The notes beneath the pieces were generated by a model. That model made no database searches. It was not told the DNA's origin and saw only the letters and a program-made list of their open reading frames with translations. Positions 1 through 8,073 of a stretch of 64,000 nt of DNA are shown here, piece by piece. A program made the translations under genes and the position numbers. This DNA is from Alphaproteobacteria bacterium (lineage in GTDB: Bacteria; Pseudomonadota; Alphaproteobacteria; Micavibrionales; Micavibrionaceae): the NCBI GenBank assembly GCA_021775995.1, contig JAJFGS010000003.1, forward strand, positions 186,001-250,000. Reading direction: 5' to 3'. Positions within the stretch are counted from its first letter, which is position 1. Every line of letters starts with the position of its first letter.

Positions 1-2
1 AT

Positions 3-137
3 GGTAATCGTGCTTCATTGGGTGAAGATCGTGATAAAACGCCTGTGTACCTTGCCCGTAATGCATGGGATTTAGATCGCGCGCAGTCTGACTGGAAAGA
101 TATTAAATTTTCTGAGGTTAGAGAACGCGGACGTTAA
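3..137 (+). CDS. C-terminal fragment of an unidentified protein
   Basis: The window opens inside a plus-strand reading frame that runs to a TAA at 135-137. The visible 44 residues are hydrophilic and end in VRERGR. I do not recognise the family from this short tail. Its stop codon overlaps the stop of the convergent slyX gene (TTAA shared), a junction type repeated through this window. Identification needs the upstream sequence. Confidence 0.5.
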   Translation, partial: GNRASLGEDRDKTPVYLARNAWDLDRAQSDWKDIKFSEVRERGR

Positions 138-370
138 TAATGTGGCGGTTTGTTGGCGCTGGCTTCATCGGAGACGTTAGTATGATCTTCTTGCCCCAAA
201 TCCTGTAGATTGTTTTCAATCTTATCCAATTTGATTTTCACGTATTGCTTAAGCGTATCAATTTCATTGCCTTGCTGGGTGACGATTTCATTTAATTCCT
301 GAATTTGTTTATCTTGATGAGCTATAAACTCCTGCATGTCTGCCAATTTTTCATCCATATCCGTTGTCAT
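134..370 (-). CDS. slyX: SlyX family protein
   Basis: This small acidic protein of 78 aa is mostly one predicted coiled coil (about residues 5-60, heptad-rich with many Leu, Ile and Gln) and ends in the PPHY tail typical of SlyX proteins. Length matches the family, which is about 70-80 aa. Its biochemical role is poorly known. The gene is convergent with the truncated gene at the window start, with a 4-nt stop overlap, and lies downstream of rfbB on the same strand after about 30 nt, so it may be read from the same transcript. Confidence 0.85.
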   Translation of the reverse strand: MTTDMDEKLADMQEFIAHQDKQIQELNEIVTQQGNEIDTLKQYVKIKLDKIENNLQDLGQEDHTNVSDEASANKPPHY

Positions 371-403
371 TATCTAATTCTCGTCCTTTTAGTGAAATCT
401 ATT

Positions 404-1411
404 TTAAGAAACAGCAGAGATGGGTTTGTTATGGGGAGGGTGATTTATAATTTTATCTTCTTCAATGTAACGGTCTGCATAAGATAAATACCATTGTGCA
501 ATTTCTGGCAGCGTTTCTTTTAAATCAATAGTTGGTTTCCATCCTAATTGAGTGATTTTATTCCAATTCACAGCATAACGCCCATCATTAAAAGGTCTGT
601 CTTTAACAAAGGTAATATATTTTTCTCTGCTTAGGCCAAAGAGATCACATAGAACTTCGGCAATTTCAATGTTTTGAAATTCTTGTGTTGTTCCAATGTT
701 ATAACATTCACCAATTTCACCTTTTTCATTTAATATTTTTAAAGCATTGGTGAAGTCACGCACGGCCAAAAAATGACGTTTGTGTTTACCAGTTCCATGC
801 ATTGTTAGCTTCTGATCTTGCATGAGCATGAGCATGAATTTTGGAATAATTTTTTCGGGGAATTGTCGTGTACCAAACATATTATTGGCACGAATCATGA
901 CAACAGGTAGTTTGAATGATTGCACAAAGCCATTAATGATCATTTCTGCCGCTGCTTTTGAAGCAGAGTAGGGGTTGGTGGGTTTTAAAATTGAACTTTC
1001 ATCAGCAGCGCCTTCGAGAATTTCACCATAAACTTCATCCGTACTAACATGAATAATGCGCGGTGTTTCTAAACGGCGGCATACTTCCATTAGGCAATGT
1101 GTGCCAACAACATTGGTTTGAGAAAATTCAAGAGAGTTGCTAAAAGAATGATCAACATGGCTTTCTGCTGCAGCATGGATAAGGAGGTCTGCTCCTTCCA
1201 AGGCACGTTCGCAGGTTTCAATGCTGCAAATGTCACCAACAATAAGATCAAAATTCTTTTTTTCAATATGATGCCTAATGTTGCGGATATCAGCCGCATA
1301 GGTCATTTTATCAAGGACAAGAATATTGGCGTCTGGATAACTCTCCATAAACTCATCAACGATATGAGAGCCAATAAATCCTGCGCCGCCTGTAATTACT
1401 ATTTTTTTCAT
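404..1411 (-). CDS. rfbB: dTDP-glucose 4,6-dehydratase
   Basis: This extended short-chain dehydrogenase of 335 aa converts dTDP-glucose to dTDP-4-keto-6-deoxyglucose in the cytoplasm. The NAD-binding GGAGFIGS motif is at residues 8-15, the STDEVYG segment with the catalytic Asp-Glu pair at 123-129, and the YSASK catalytic Tyr-Lys motif at 148-152. Length and motif spacing match RmlB/RfbB. RfbA, RfbC and RfbD partners are not in this window, so the product may feed a different 6-deoxy or amino sugar, or the partners lie elsewhere. It starts 1 nt after a short upstream ORF. It marks the edge of the polysaccharide locus. Confidence 0.9.
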   Translation of the reverse strand: MKKIVITGGAGFIGSHIVDEFMESYPDANILVLDKMTYAADIRNIRHHIEKKNFDLIVGDICSIETCERALEGADLLIHAAAESHVDHSFSNSLEFSQTNVVGTHCLMEVCRRLETPRIIHVSTDEVYGEILEGAADESSILKPTNPYSASKAAAEMIINGFVQSFKLPVVMIRANNMFGTRQFPEKIIPKFMLMLMQDQKLTMHGTGKHKRHFLAVRDFTNALKILNEKGEIGECYNIGTTQEFQNIEIAEVLCDLFGLSREKYITFVKDRPFNDGRYAVNWNKITQLGWKPTIDLKETLPEIAQWYLSYADRYIEEDKIINHPPHNKPISAVS

Positions 1412-1412
1412 T

Positions 1413-1742
1413 TTATTGTTCTGACTTTACAATAAGGGCTAAGCTTGTCAAATTTGTCCCTTGTTTTGTTGGCCAAGGTAAATTTCCTAGAGGAAGAACC
1501 TTGATGGCTGAATTTTCACGGTTTATCCGTTGAAGTGCTTTGAATGGACCGTTTATAATGTTTTTATCAGGGTATAAAGCTTTATCATTAGGAAAAGAAT
1601 CACGCAATAAAATTATGCTTTGTTGAGCTTGTTGAAAGGGTCTAAAGAGGTCTTTACTGTAATTGTCTTTGTTAAAGTTGTCAGGAGGGATAAGGATATT
1701 ATTGTTTTTCTTTGATTTTTGTCTCAATCTATTACTTGTCAA
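1413..1742 (-). CDS. Unrecognised 109-aa ORF, possible gene remnant
   Basis: This ORF has no internal Met and would have to start at TTG immediately after an in-frame stop, with no visible Shine-Dalgarno sequence. Its stop lies 1 nt before the rfbB ATG. The C-terminal half (GPFKAL, then LPWPTKQGTN and a hydrophobic strand LTSLALIV) looks like the end of a globular enzyme, perhaps a methyltransferase, but that is a guess. Its 5' end is occupied by the likely promoter of the divergent wbpA gene. I favour a 5'-truncated remnant over an intact gene. Confidence 0.35.
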   Translation of the reverse strand: MTSNRLRQKSKKNNNILIPPDNFNKDNYSKDLFRPFQQAQQSIILLRDSFPNDKALYPDKNIINGPFKALQRINRENSAIKVLPLGNLPWPTKQGTNLTSLALIVKSEQ

Positions 1743-1763
1743 AGTTTAGTATTTAGCTATAAT
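1736..1763 (+). promoter_or_regulatory. Probable sigma-70 promoter of the wbpA operon
   Basis: TTGTCA (1736-1741) and a perfect TATAAT (1758-1763) are separated by 16 nt, and the wbpA ATG follows about 30 nt downstream. It is the best promoter-like sequence at the start of the polysaccharide locus and would drive wbpA-wbpB-wbpD-wbpE. Confidence 0.55.
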
Positions 1764-1792
1764 CTGCCAAAATCTATGTGAAAGAATAATGT

Positions 1793-3169
1793 ATGTCTCA
1801 GAGCGCAAAAGCAATTAATACAAATCTACATAGCCCATTTAGTATTGAATCTCTTGAAGCAAAATTTTTAAATTCTGAGGCAAAAATAGCCGTTGTAGGG
1901 CTTGGTTACGTAGGCCTTCCATTAGTGTCTGCCTTACATGTTAAAGGGTTTGATATTACAGGGTTTGATATTGATCAAGATAGGGTAGACAATCTTAATA
2001 AAGGTAAATCGCCACTTAAACATATAGGTTCTGAACACATAAAGAGTCTTATTGAAAGTGGGCGTTTTAAGGCATCATCATCATTTGAGGAACTATCACA
2101 AGCGGACGCTGTTATTATTTGTGTTCCGACGCCGCTTACAAAACAGAGAGAGCCTGATTTAAAGTTTGTTATAGATACAATAATGGTTATTTCAAAGTAT
2201 ATCAAACTGGGTCAATTGATCACTTTGGAATCAACAACTTATCCAGGGACAACGACAGAGGTTATGAAGTCTTTAATAGAAAAAGAAACAGGTTTAGTTT
2301 GCGGTACAGATTTTTTTCTTGCTTATTCACCAGAGAGGGAAGACCCAGGTAATGATGGCTTCTCCGCTGGAAATACACCCAAAGTTGTTGGGGGAGATGG
2401 TTCTGACGCAATGCGCTTAGCTAAGGCATTGTATGGAAAAATTATTGATATTATAGTTCCTGTTTCATCGCCAGAAACAGCAGAGGCTGTTAAATTAACA
2501 GAAAATATTTTTCGTGCAGTTAATATAGCTTTAGTTAATGAATTAAAGGTTATTTACGAAAAGATGGGAATTGATATTTGGGAAGTAATCGATGCCGCAA
2601 AAACAAAACCTTTTGGTTTTATGCCGTTCTATCCAGGCCCTGGTTTGGGTGGGCATTGTATTCCTATTGATCCATTTTATTTAACTTGGAAGGCTAGAGA
2701 GTATGATGTAAATACACGCTTTATTGAGTTGGCAGGTGAGATTAATTTTAGTATGATCCGTTATGTAACAGACAATTTAGCAGAAGCGCTTAATGGGCAT
2801 GCTCAGAAAAGTGTAAAAGGGTCTAGAATTCTAATTTTAGGAATGGCATATAAACGAAATGTTGAAGATATGCGGGAAAGTCCTTCGTTAAAAATTTGGG
2901 AAAGATTAGAGGAGAAAGGCGCAAAAATAGATTATTTTGATCCCTATCTTCCTATTATACCTCAAACAAGAGAGCATAAATCTTTGCACGGTAAAGAATC
3001 AATTCAATTAAATGCAGAAAATTTGAAAAAATACGATGCCGTATTTGTAGCCACAGATCATGATAATGTTGATTATAATTTGATTGCCAAGGAGAGTGTT
3101 TTAATTATTGATAGCCGTAATGTTTTTGAACGCAAAGGTATTCAAGGCACGCATATTATAAAAACATAA
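1793..3169 (+). CDS. wbpA: UDP-N-acetylglucosamine 6-dehydrogenase (WbpA-like)
   Basis: This nucleotide-sugar dehydrogenase of 458 aa is expected to oxidise C6 of UDP-GlcNAc to the uronic acid in two NAD-dependent steps. The Rossmann motif GLGYVG is at residues 36-41, the ESTTYPGTT segment near 146, and the catalytic Cys in GGHCIPIDP at residue 289. The WbpA call rather than UDP-glucose dehydrogenase rests on the following three genes, which are WbpB-, WbpD- and WbpE-like in the order known from Pseudomonas aeruginosa O-antigen loci. The N-terminus has about 25 residues before the Rossmann fold. Substrate is inferred, not visible. Confidence 0.82.
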   Translation: MSQSAKAINTNLHSPFSIESLEAKFLNSEAKIAVVGLGYVGLPLVSALHVKGFDITGFDIDQDRVDNLNKGKSPLKHIGSEHIKSLIESGRFKASSSFEELSQADAVIICVPTPLTKQREPDLKFVIDTIMVISKYIKLGQLITLESTTYPGTTTEVMKSLIEKETGLVCGTDFFLAYSPEREDPGNDGFSAGNTPKVVGGDGSDAMRLAKALYGKIIDIIVPVSSPETAEAVKLTENIFRAVNIALVNELKVIYEKMGIDIWEVIDAAKTKPFGFMPFYPGPGLGGHCIPIDPFYLTWKAREYDVNTRFIELAGEINFSMIRYVTDNLAEALNGHAQKSVKGSRILILGMAYKRNVEDMRESPSLKIWERLEEKGAKIDYFDPYLPIIPQTREHKSLHGKESIQLNAENLKKYDAVFVATDHDNVDYNLIAKESVLIIDSRNVFERKGIQGTHIIKT

Positions 3170-3177
3170 TTTATATA

Positions 3178-4149
3178 ATGGTTTTAGCAAATATTTCAGT
3201 AGTAGGTTGTGGGCATTGGGGTAAAAATTTAGTAAGAAATTTTTATGAACTAGGTGTGTTGCATTCTATATCTGATAATAATCTAAATACGGCAGAAACA
3301 ATATCCAAGCAATATTCTATTCCATCTTTATCATGGAAAAACATTTTAGAAAACACTTCGATTGAAGGTGTCGTTGTTGCCTCTCCAGCCCCTTACCATT
3401 ATGACTTAGCGCGCGCCGCTTTAGAATCAGGAAAAGATGTTTATATAGAGAAACCGATTACATTACAAAACGATCATGCAGAAATTTTGTGTGATTTAGC
3501 AAAAGAAAAAAACAGAATTCTGATGGTGGGGCATCTTTTGCAATATCATCCAGCTTTTATTGAGGCTAAGAATTTAGTCGAACAAGGTAAGTTGGGAAAA
3601 ATACATTATATTTATTCTAATCGTTTAAGTTTTGGTAAGGTGCGCCGCGAAGAAAATGTTTTGTGGAGCTTTGCACCACATGATGTGTCAATGATTTTAG
3701 CTTTGGCGGGTGGTGAGGTACCAAATTATGTTGACGCAACGGGAAGTGCCCAAACGCATGACGAAATTGAAGACTTTTCCATTGTTCATATGAGGTTTGC
3801 TAACGGTGTTGTGGCGCATATTAATGTGTCATGGATACACCCATTTAAAGAACAAAAATTAGTTATCATTGGTGATAAAGGAATGGCAGTTTTTGATGAT
3901 CAAAAAGACTGGTCAGAAAAATTAATGCTATATCCCCATCTTATTAATAGAGAACATGATATGCCTGAATTGCTTAAGGCAGATGGTATTGCAGTTGCGT
4001 TGGAACCGGGTGAACCATTACGTATGGAGTGCCAGCATTTTGTGAATTGTATAAAAACTCGTGAAAATCCACGTACAGATGGGGCAGAGGGGCTTCGTGT
4101 ATTAGATGTTTTAAACAAAGCTGAACAATCTATGAAGGAAAAATTATGA
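3178..4149 (+). CDS. wbpB: UDP-sugar 3-dehydrogenase, Gfo/Idh/MocA family (WbpB-like)
   Basis: This protein of 323 aa has an N-terminal NAD-binding GCGHWG at residues 10-15 and the family EKP motif at 91-93 that carries the catalytic Lys. WbpB oxidises the C3 hydroxyl of UDP-GlcNAcA, giving the 3-keto substrate for aminotransfer. It follows wbpA after 8 nt and shares an ATGA overlap with the next gene, so the four genes are probably one operon. Length is near the P. aeruginosa enzyme. Function is inferred mainly from family and gene order. Confidence 0.8.
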   Translation: MVLANISVVGCGHWGKNLVRNFYELGVLHSISDNNLNTAETISKQYSIPSLSWKNILENTSIEGVVVASPAPYHYDLARAALESGKDVYIEKPITLQNDHAEILCDLAKEKNRILMVGHLLQYHPAFIEAKNLVEQGKLGKIHYIYSNRLSFGKVRREENVLWSFAPHDVSMILALAGGEVPNYVDATGSAQTHDEIEDFSIVHMRFANGVVAHINVSWIHPFKEQKLVIIGDKGMAVFDDQKDWSEKLMLYPHLINREHDMPELLKADGIAVALEPGEPLRMECQHFVNCIKTRENPRTDGAEGLRVLDVLNKAEQSMKEKL

Positions 4150-4715
4150 TTGAAGAGAAACCATATTTTAAACATGAGAGTGCCTATATAGATGAACCAT
4201 CAATTATTGGTAGGGGAACTAAAATTTGGCACTTTAGTCATATTTTGTCGGGTACAAGGATTGGTGAAAATGTAAATATTGGTCAAAATTGTGTGCTTGG
4301 TCCCGATGTGAATGTAGGAGATAATTGTAAAATTCAAAATAATATCTCTATTTATAAGGGGGTGACGTTAGAAGATGGAGTTTTTTGCGGACCTTCTTGT
4401 GTGTTTACAAATGTGAATAATCCCCGCGCAGAAATAGAACGAAAATCTGAGTTTTTAAATACGTTGGTGAAGCGTGGATCAACGATAGGGGCAAATGCAA
4501 CTATTGTTTGTGGTCATACATTGGGGGCGTATTGTTTTATTGCCGCAGGGGCTGTGGTTGCTAATGATGTTCCAGATCACGCGCTTATGGCTGGTGTTCC
4601 TGCTAAACGTATTGGTTGGATGAGTCACGCAGGGGCTAAATTAGATAAAGATTTGAAGTGCCCAATAGAAGGGCGTATTTATGAAGAAACACCAAACGGG
4701 CTTGCCGAAAAATAA
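4146..4715 (+). CDS. wbpD: UDP-2-acetamido-3-amino-glucuronate N-acetyltransferase (WbpD-like)
   Basis: This acetyltransferase of 189 aa has a left-handed beta-helix built from hexapeptide repeats (such as IGENVN, VGDNCK) over about residues 20-150, and the C-terminal GVPAKRIGWMS turn seen in WbpD-type enzymes. It should transfer acetyl from acetyl-CoA to the 3-amino group made by WbpE. Start and preceding stop share ATGA, showing translational coupling to wbpB. Length matches WbpD (about 190 aa). Confidence 0.83.
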   Translation: MIEEKPYFKHESAYIDEPSIIGRGTKIWHFSHILSGTRIGENVNIGQNCVLGPDVNVGDNCKIQNNISIYKGVTLEDGVFCGPSCVFTNVNNPRAEIERKSEFLNTLVKRGSTIGANATIVCGHTLGAYCFIAAGAVVANDVPDHALMAGVPAKRIGWMSHAGAKLDKDLKCPIEGRIYEETPNGLAEK

Positions 4716-4732
4716 TTAGAGAAAAAAATAAC

Positions 4733-5896
4733 ATGGTTAATGCAGCAAACAAATTTCCAACAAAAACTTTCAGTATTCCTTTTATAGATTTAGACGCACA
4801 ACGTCGTCATATTGGGGAGCAAATGGATCAAGCTATTTTAAGGGCTGTGCATGAAGGTAAATACATTATGGGTCCACAGGTTCATGAGTTGGAAAAGCAA
4901 TTAAGCGCTTTTTGTGGGGCTAAGCACAGTATTTCTTGTTCAAATGGAACAGACGCATTGGCATTGATTTTACGGGCAAAAGGCGTGTGCCCTGGCCAGG
5001 CTGTTTTTGTACCGTCATTTACTTTTGTTGCAACTGCGGAGATTATTGCTTGGGTTGGTGCGACAGCTTTCTTTGTTGATGTTGAAGAAGATAGTTTCAA
5101 TATGGATCCTGCTTCATTAGAACAAGCTATTAAAGATGCAACGGAGCAAGGATTAATACCATCTGGTGTTATTGCTGTTGATTTGTTTGGGCAGCCAGCA
5201 GATTATGCTAAGATTGAAAAATTGGCAGATGCCAATGATATGTGGGTGATGGCTGATGCTGCACAAAGTTTTGGCGCATCACGTGATGGTAAAGCGGTTG
5301 GAAAATTGGGAATGGCTACATCAACTAGTTTCTTTCCTGCAAAGCCTTTGGGTTGTTATGGCGATGGTGGCGCAGTCTTTACAGATGATGATGAACTTGC
5401 AGATATCATAAAAAGCTTGCGCGTTCATGGTAAGGGCAGTGATAAATACGACAATGTTCGCATTGGTATGAATGGACGTTTGGATACGGTGCAGGCTGCT
5501 ATTCTTATAGAAAAATTGAAAGTCTTTCCGCAGGAGCTCATCGATCGTCAAAAAATCGCAATGCGTTATAATAATGCGCTTAAAGATGTTATAAAAGTGC
5601 CTGAGTTAATGGGTAATGTGACAAGCGCATGGGCGCAATATACTTTGATATTGCCAAGTGATATGGATCGCAATGTTTTTGCTACACAATGCAAAGAGGC
5701 AGGTGTTCCGACAGCAGTTTATTACCCAATTCCGCTTTCGCAGCAAAAAGCATATAAGTATTATCCAACTGTTAAGGGTGGCACACTCATCTCAGAAAAA
5801 TTGTCCCAGTCAGTTATAAGCTTGCCGATGCATCCTTATTTAGAAGAAGGTATGCAAGACTATATTATTGACGTTGTAAAAAAATCAATATCTTAA
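4733..5896 (+). CDS. wbpE: PLP-dependent sugar 3-aminotransferase (WbpE-like, DegT family)
   Basis: This DegT/DnrJ/EryC1/StrS aminotransferase of 387 aa carries the PLP-binding Lys in FFPAKPLG at residue 204, and SNGTDAL near 70-76 as the phosphate-binding region. In the Wbp pathway it installs the 3-amino group using glutamate. It is the last gene of the four-gene set. Its TAA overlaps the stop of the convergent oxidoreductase by 4 nt, leaving no room for a separate terminator. Together wbpA-B-D-E would give UDP-2,3-diacetamido-2,3-dideoxy-glucuronate. A WbpI-type epimerase to the manno form is not seen here. Confidence 0.83.
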   Translation: MVNAANKFPTKTFSIPFIDLDAQRRHIGEQMDQAILRAVHEGKYIMGPQVHELEKQLSAFCGAKHSISCSNGTDALALILRAKGVCPGQAVFVPSFTFVATAEIIAWVGATAFFVDVEEDSFNMDPASLEQAIKDATEQGLIPSGVIAVDLFGQPADYAKIEKLADANDMWVMADAAQSFGASRDGKAVGKLGMATSTSFFPAKPLGCYGDGGAVFTDDDELADIIKSLRVHGKGSDKYDNVRIGMNGRLDTVQAAILIEKLKVFPQELIDRQKIAMRYNNALKDVIKVPELMGNVTSAWAQYTLILPSDMDRNVFATQCKEAGVPTAVYYPIPLSQQKAYKYYPTVKGGTLISEKLSQSVISLPMHPYLEEGMQDYIIDVVKKSIS

Positions 5897-6993
5897 AATA
5901 TTTTTACTATTTCATTAGCAATTGCCATAGAGGCGGTGAGGCCTGGGCTCTCAATACCATAAAGATTAACCAGTCCTTTTATGCCGTGCTGTTTTTTATC
6001 CTGTATTATAAAGTCGCCATCGGGCATATTGGGACCAGAAATTTTAGGTCTTATACCAGCGTAAGCAGGAAATAAATCACGAGTTTTAATATCTGGCCAA
6101 AAGCGTGCTATAGAATCATAAAAGTTTTTTGAACGTTCAGAATTTACTTTATAATCAAGACTGCCATTATCATCAAGCCATTCAACATCAGGGCCAAATA
6201 GGCTTTCGCCACCAAGGTTCATTGTAAAATGTACGCCCAAACCACCTTGAACAGGCACAGGGTAAATTAGTCTTGAAAATGGAATAGCACCTGTTACGCC
6301 AAAATAGTTTCCTTTTGCCAAATATTGTTTTGGAATTAAATTTTTATCAAACCCTTCAATTTTATTGGCAATATTTTGAGCGTTTAATCCCGCAGCATTA
6401 ATTAACGTATTGACTTGTGTTTTATTTCCATCCGATAGAGTGACATAGATAGTTCCTGTTGCAACTTCAATTTTTTCAATTTGGTTGTCATAGGCAATAA
6501 GGCCATTCTGAGATTCTATATCAACAATAAATTCTTGCATGAGGTGATGTACGTCTACAATACCTGTTGAAGGGGAATGTAAGGCGGCGTGACAGGTTAA
6601 GGCTGGTTCAAGAGCTATAGCTTCTTGCTTTTTTATAATACGTAAATCAGTGACACCATTTAAGACCGCTTTTTGTTTAATTGCTTCTAATTTTGGGATT
6701 TCATCTTCTGTACAGGCAACAATAAGTTTTGTACAATTTTTATAGGGGACATTTCTTTCTTTGACATATTCATGCAATCTTTTCTTTCCTTCTACACACA
6801 AACGCGCCTTGTTTGAGCCTTGCGGGTAGTAAATTCCTGCGTGAAGAACACCAGAATTCCGTGCGCTGGTCATTGAGCCAGGAATTTTTTCTCTTTCGGC
6901 CACAATAACTTCACGATTATTGAAGGAAAAAGCACGAGCTATGGCCAATCCCACAACCCCAGCTCCAATCACAAGAACGTCAATTTTTCCCAT
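5893..6993 (-). CDS. lhgO: L-2-hydroxyglutarate oxidase-like FAD oxidoreductase
   Basis: This DAO-family flavoprotein of 366 aa has an FAD-binding GAGVVG at residues 10-15 and the NSGVLHAGIYY segment (about 47-57) typical of the LhgO branch, which oxidises L-2-hydroxyglutarate, probably at the membrane and donating to quinone. Length is a little below typical LhgO (about 400). It is the only obviously catabolic gene inside the polysaccharide locus. It converges on wbpE with a 4-nt stop overlap and is divergent from the SDR gene at 7078. A sugar-related DAO function cannot be excluded. Confidence 0.72.
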   Translation of the reverse strand: MGKIDVLVIGAGVVGLAIARAFSFNNREVIVAEREKIPGSMTSARNSGVLHAGIYYPQGSNKARLCVEGKKRLHEYVKERNVPYKNCTKLIVACTEDEIPKLEAIKQKAVLNGVTDLRIIKKQEAIALEPALTCHAALHSPSTGIVDVHHLMQEFIVDIESQNGLIAYDNQIEKIEVATGTIYVTLSDGNKTQVNTLINAAGLNAQNIANKIEGFDKNLIPKQYLAKGNYFGVTGAIPFSRLIYPVPVQGGLGVHFTMNLGGESLFGPDVEWLDDNGSLDYKVNSERSKNFYDSIARFWPDIKTRDLFPAYAGIRPKISGPNMPDGDFIIQDKKQHGIKGLVNLYGIESPGLTASMAIANEIVKIF

Positions 6994-7012
6994 AGTTTAC
7001 GCCTATCGCCAC

Positions 7013-7040
7013 TTGCAAAAATACCCACGATCTCTATGAT
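7013..7040 (+). promoter_or_regulatory. Probable promoter for the SDR-aminotransferase-asnB operon
   Basis: TTGCAA (7013-7018) and TATGAT (7035-7040) are spaced by 16 nt in the 84-nt gap between the lhgO-like gene and the divergent SDR gene. A small perfect inverted repeat CGATC-TCTAT-GATCG (7028-7042) covers the -10 element and could be an operator or chance. Confidence 0.45.
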
Positions 7041-7077
7041 CGCAACTGAATTGAAATGATAAGTTACAGGAGTTTTG

Positions 7078-8073
7078 ATGAACTTAAAAGGTAAGAACAT
7101 CCTTGTTATTGGCGGGGCTGGATTTATTGGAAGTCACGTGGTTGAAGAATTATTGAAAACAGACGTCGCCAAGGTTGTCGTTTATGATAATTTTGCTCGT
7201 GGAAAAATGAGTAATGTTGAACATAACTTTAAAGATGAGCGTTGTACATTATATCCAAATGGTGGAGATATTCGTGAAATAGATGTTTTAAATGACGCTA
7301 TGAAAGGAATGGATGGTGTTGTTCATTTGGCAGCCATGTGGTTACTGCATTGTAAGGATTATCCACGCACAGCCTTTAACGTGAATATTGAGGGCACTTT
7401 TAATGTGCTGGAGGCCTGCGTTAATAATAATATTGAGCGTTTGGTTTATTCTTCATCTGCTTCTGTTTACGGCGATGCATTGCAAGTGCCAATGACAGAA
7501 GATCATCCGTACAATAACCGTAATTTTTACGGTGCAACAAAAATTTCATGTGAAGCCATGTGCCATGCTTTTCATGATCGATATGGTTTAAGTTATGCCA
7601 GTTTGCGTTACATGAACGTTTATGGTCCGCACCAAGATCAGACAGCTGCCTATACAGGTGTTATTCCTATTATGTTGAATAAGGTAGAAGCTGGCGAAGC
7701 GCCACAAATTAATGGTGATGGAACGCAAGCGTATGATTTTATTTCTGTTTATGATGTTGCGCGTTGTAATGTTCTGGCACTTCAATCAGAAGTAACGGAT
7801 GAAAATTATAATGTGGGTACAGGAGTTCAAACGACTATTAAAGAGCTTTGTGATACGATTTTAAAGATGAAAACTTCAATTTTAGAAGTTCAATATCATC
7901 CTTATAGTGAAGATGACGCGCGTCGGATGGTTCAAAACCGTATAGGGTGTCCTAAAAAAGCAGAAAAAGATTTAGGATTTAAATATGAGATTGATTTGCG
8001 CGAAGGGTTACAACGCTTGATCGATTGGCGTATTGCAAACGGGATTGATGTTGATGCAAAAAAAGCAGCTTGA
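7078..8073 (+). CDS. NAD-dependent sugar epimerase/dehydratase (SDR family)
   Basis: This extended SDR of about 331 aa has the N-terminal NAD motif GGAGFIGS and the catalytic Tyr-Lys motif YGATK after SSSASVYG. It resembles UDP-glucose 4-epimerase-like enzymes and those paired with DegT aminotransferases in O-antigen loci. The ORF track starts at a TTG (7075). The ATG at 7078 is better placed, with AGGAG 5 nt upstream. Its 3' end overlaps the next gene, an aminotransferase, so the pair probably acts in sequence to make an amino sugar. The exact nucleotide sugar cannot be read from sequence. Confidence 0.85.
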   Translation: MNLKGKNILVIGGAGFIGSHVVEELLKTDVAKVVVYDNFARGKMSNVEHNFKDERCTLYPNGGDIREIDVLNDAMKGMDGVVHLAAMWLLHCKDYPRTAFNVNIEGTFNVLEACVNNNIERLVYSSSASVYGDALQVPMTEDHPYNNRNFYGATKISCEAMCHAFHDRYGLSYASLRYMNVYGPHQDQTAAYTGVIPIMLNKVEAGEAPQINGDGTQAYDFISVYDVARCNVLALQSEVTDENYNVGTGVQTTIKELCDTILKMKTSILEVQYHPYSEDDARRMVQNRIGCPKKAEKDLGFKYEIDLREGLQRLIDWRIANGIDVDAKKAA

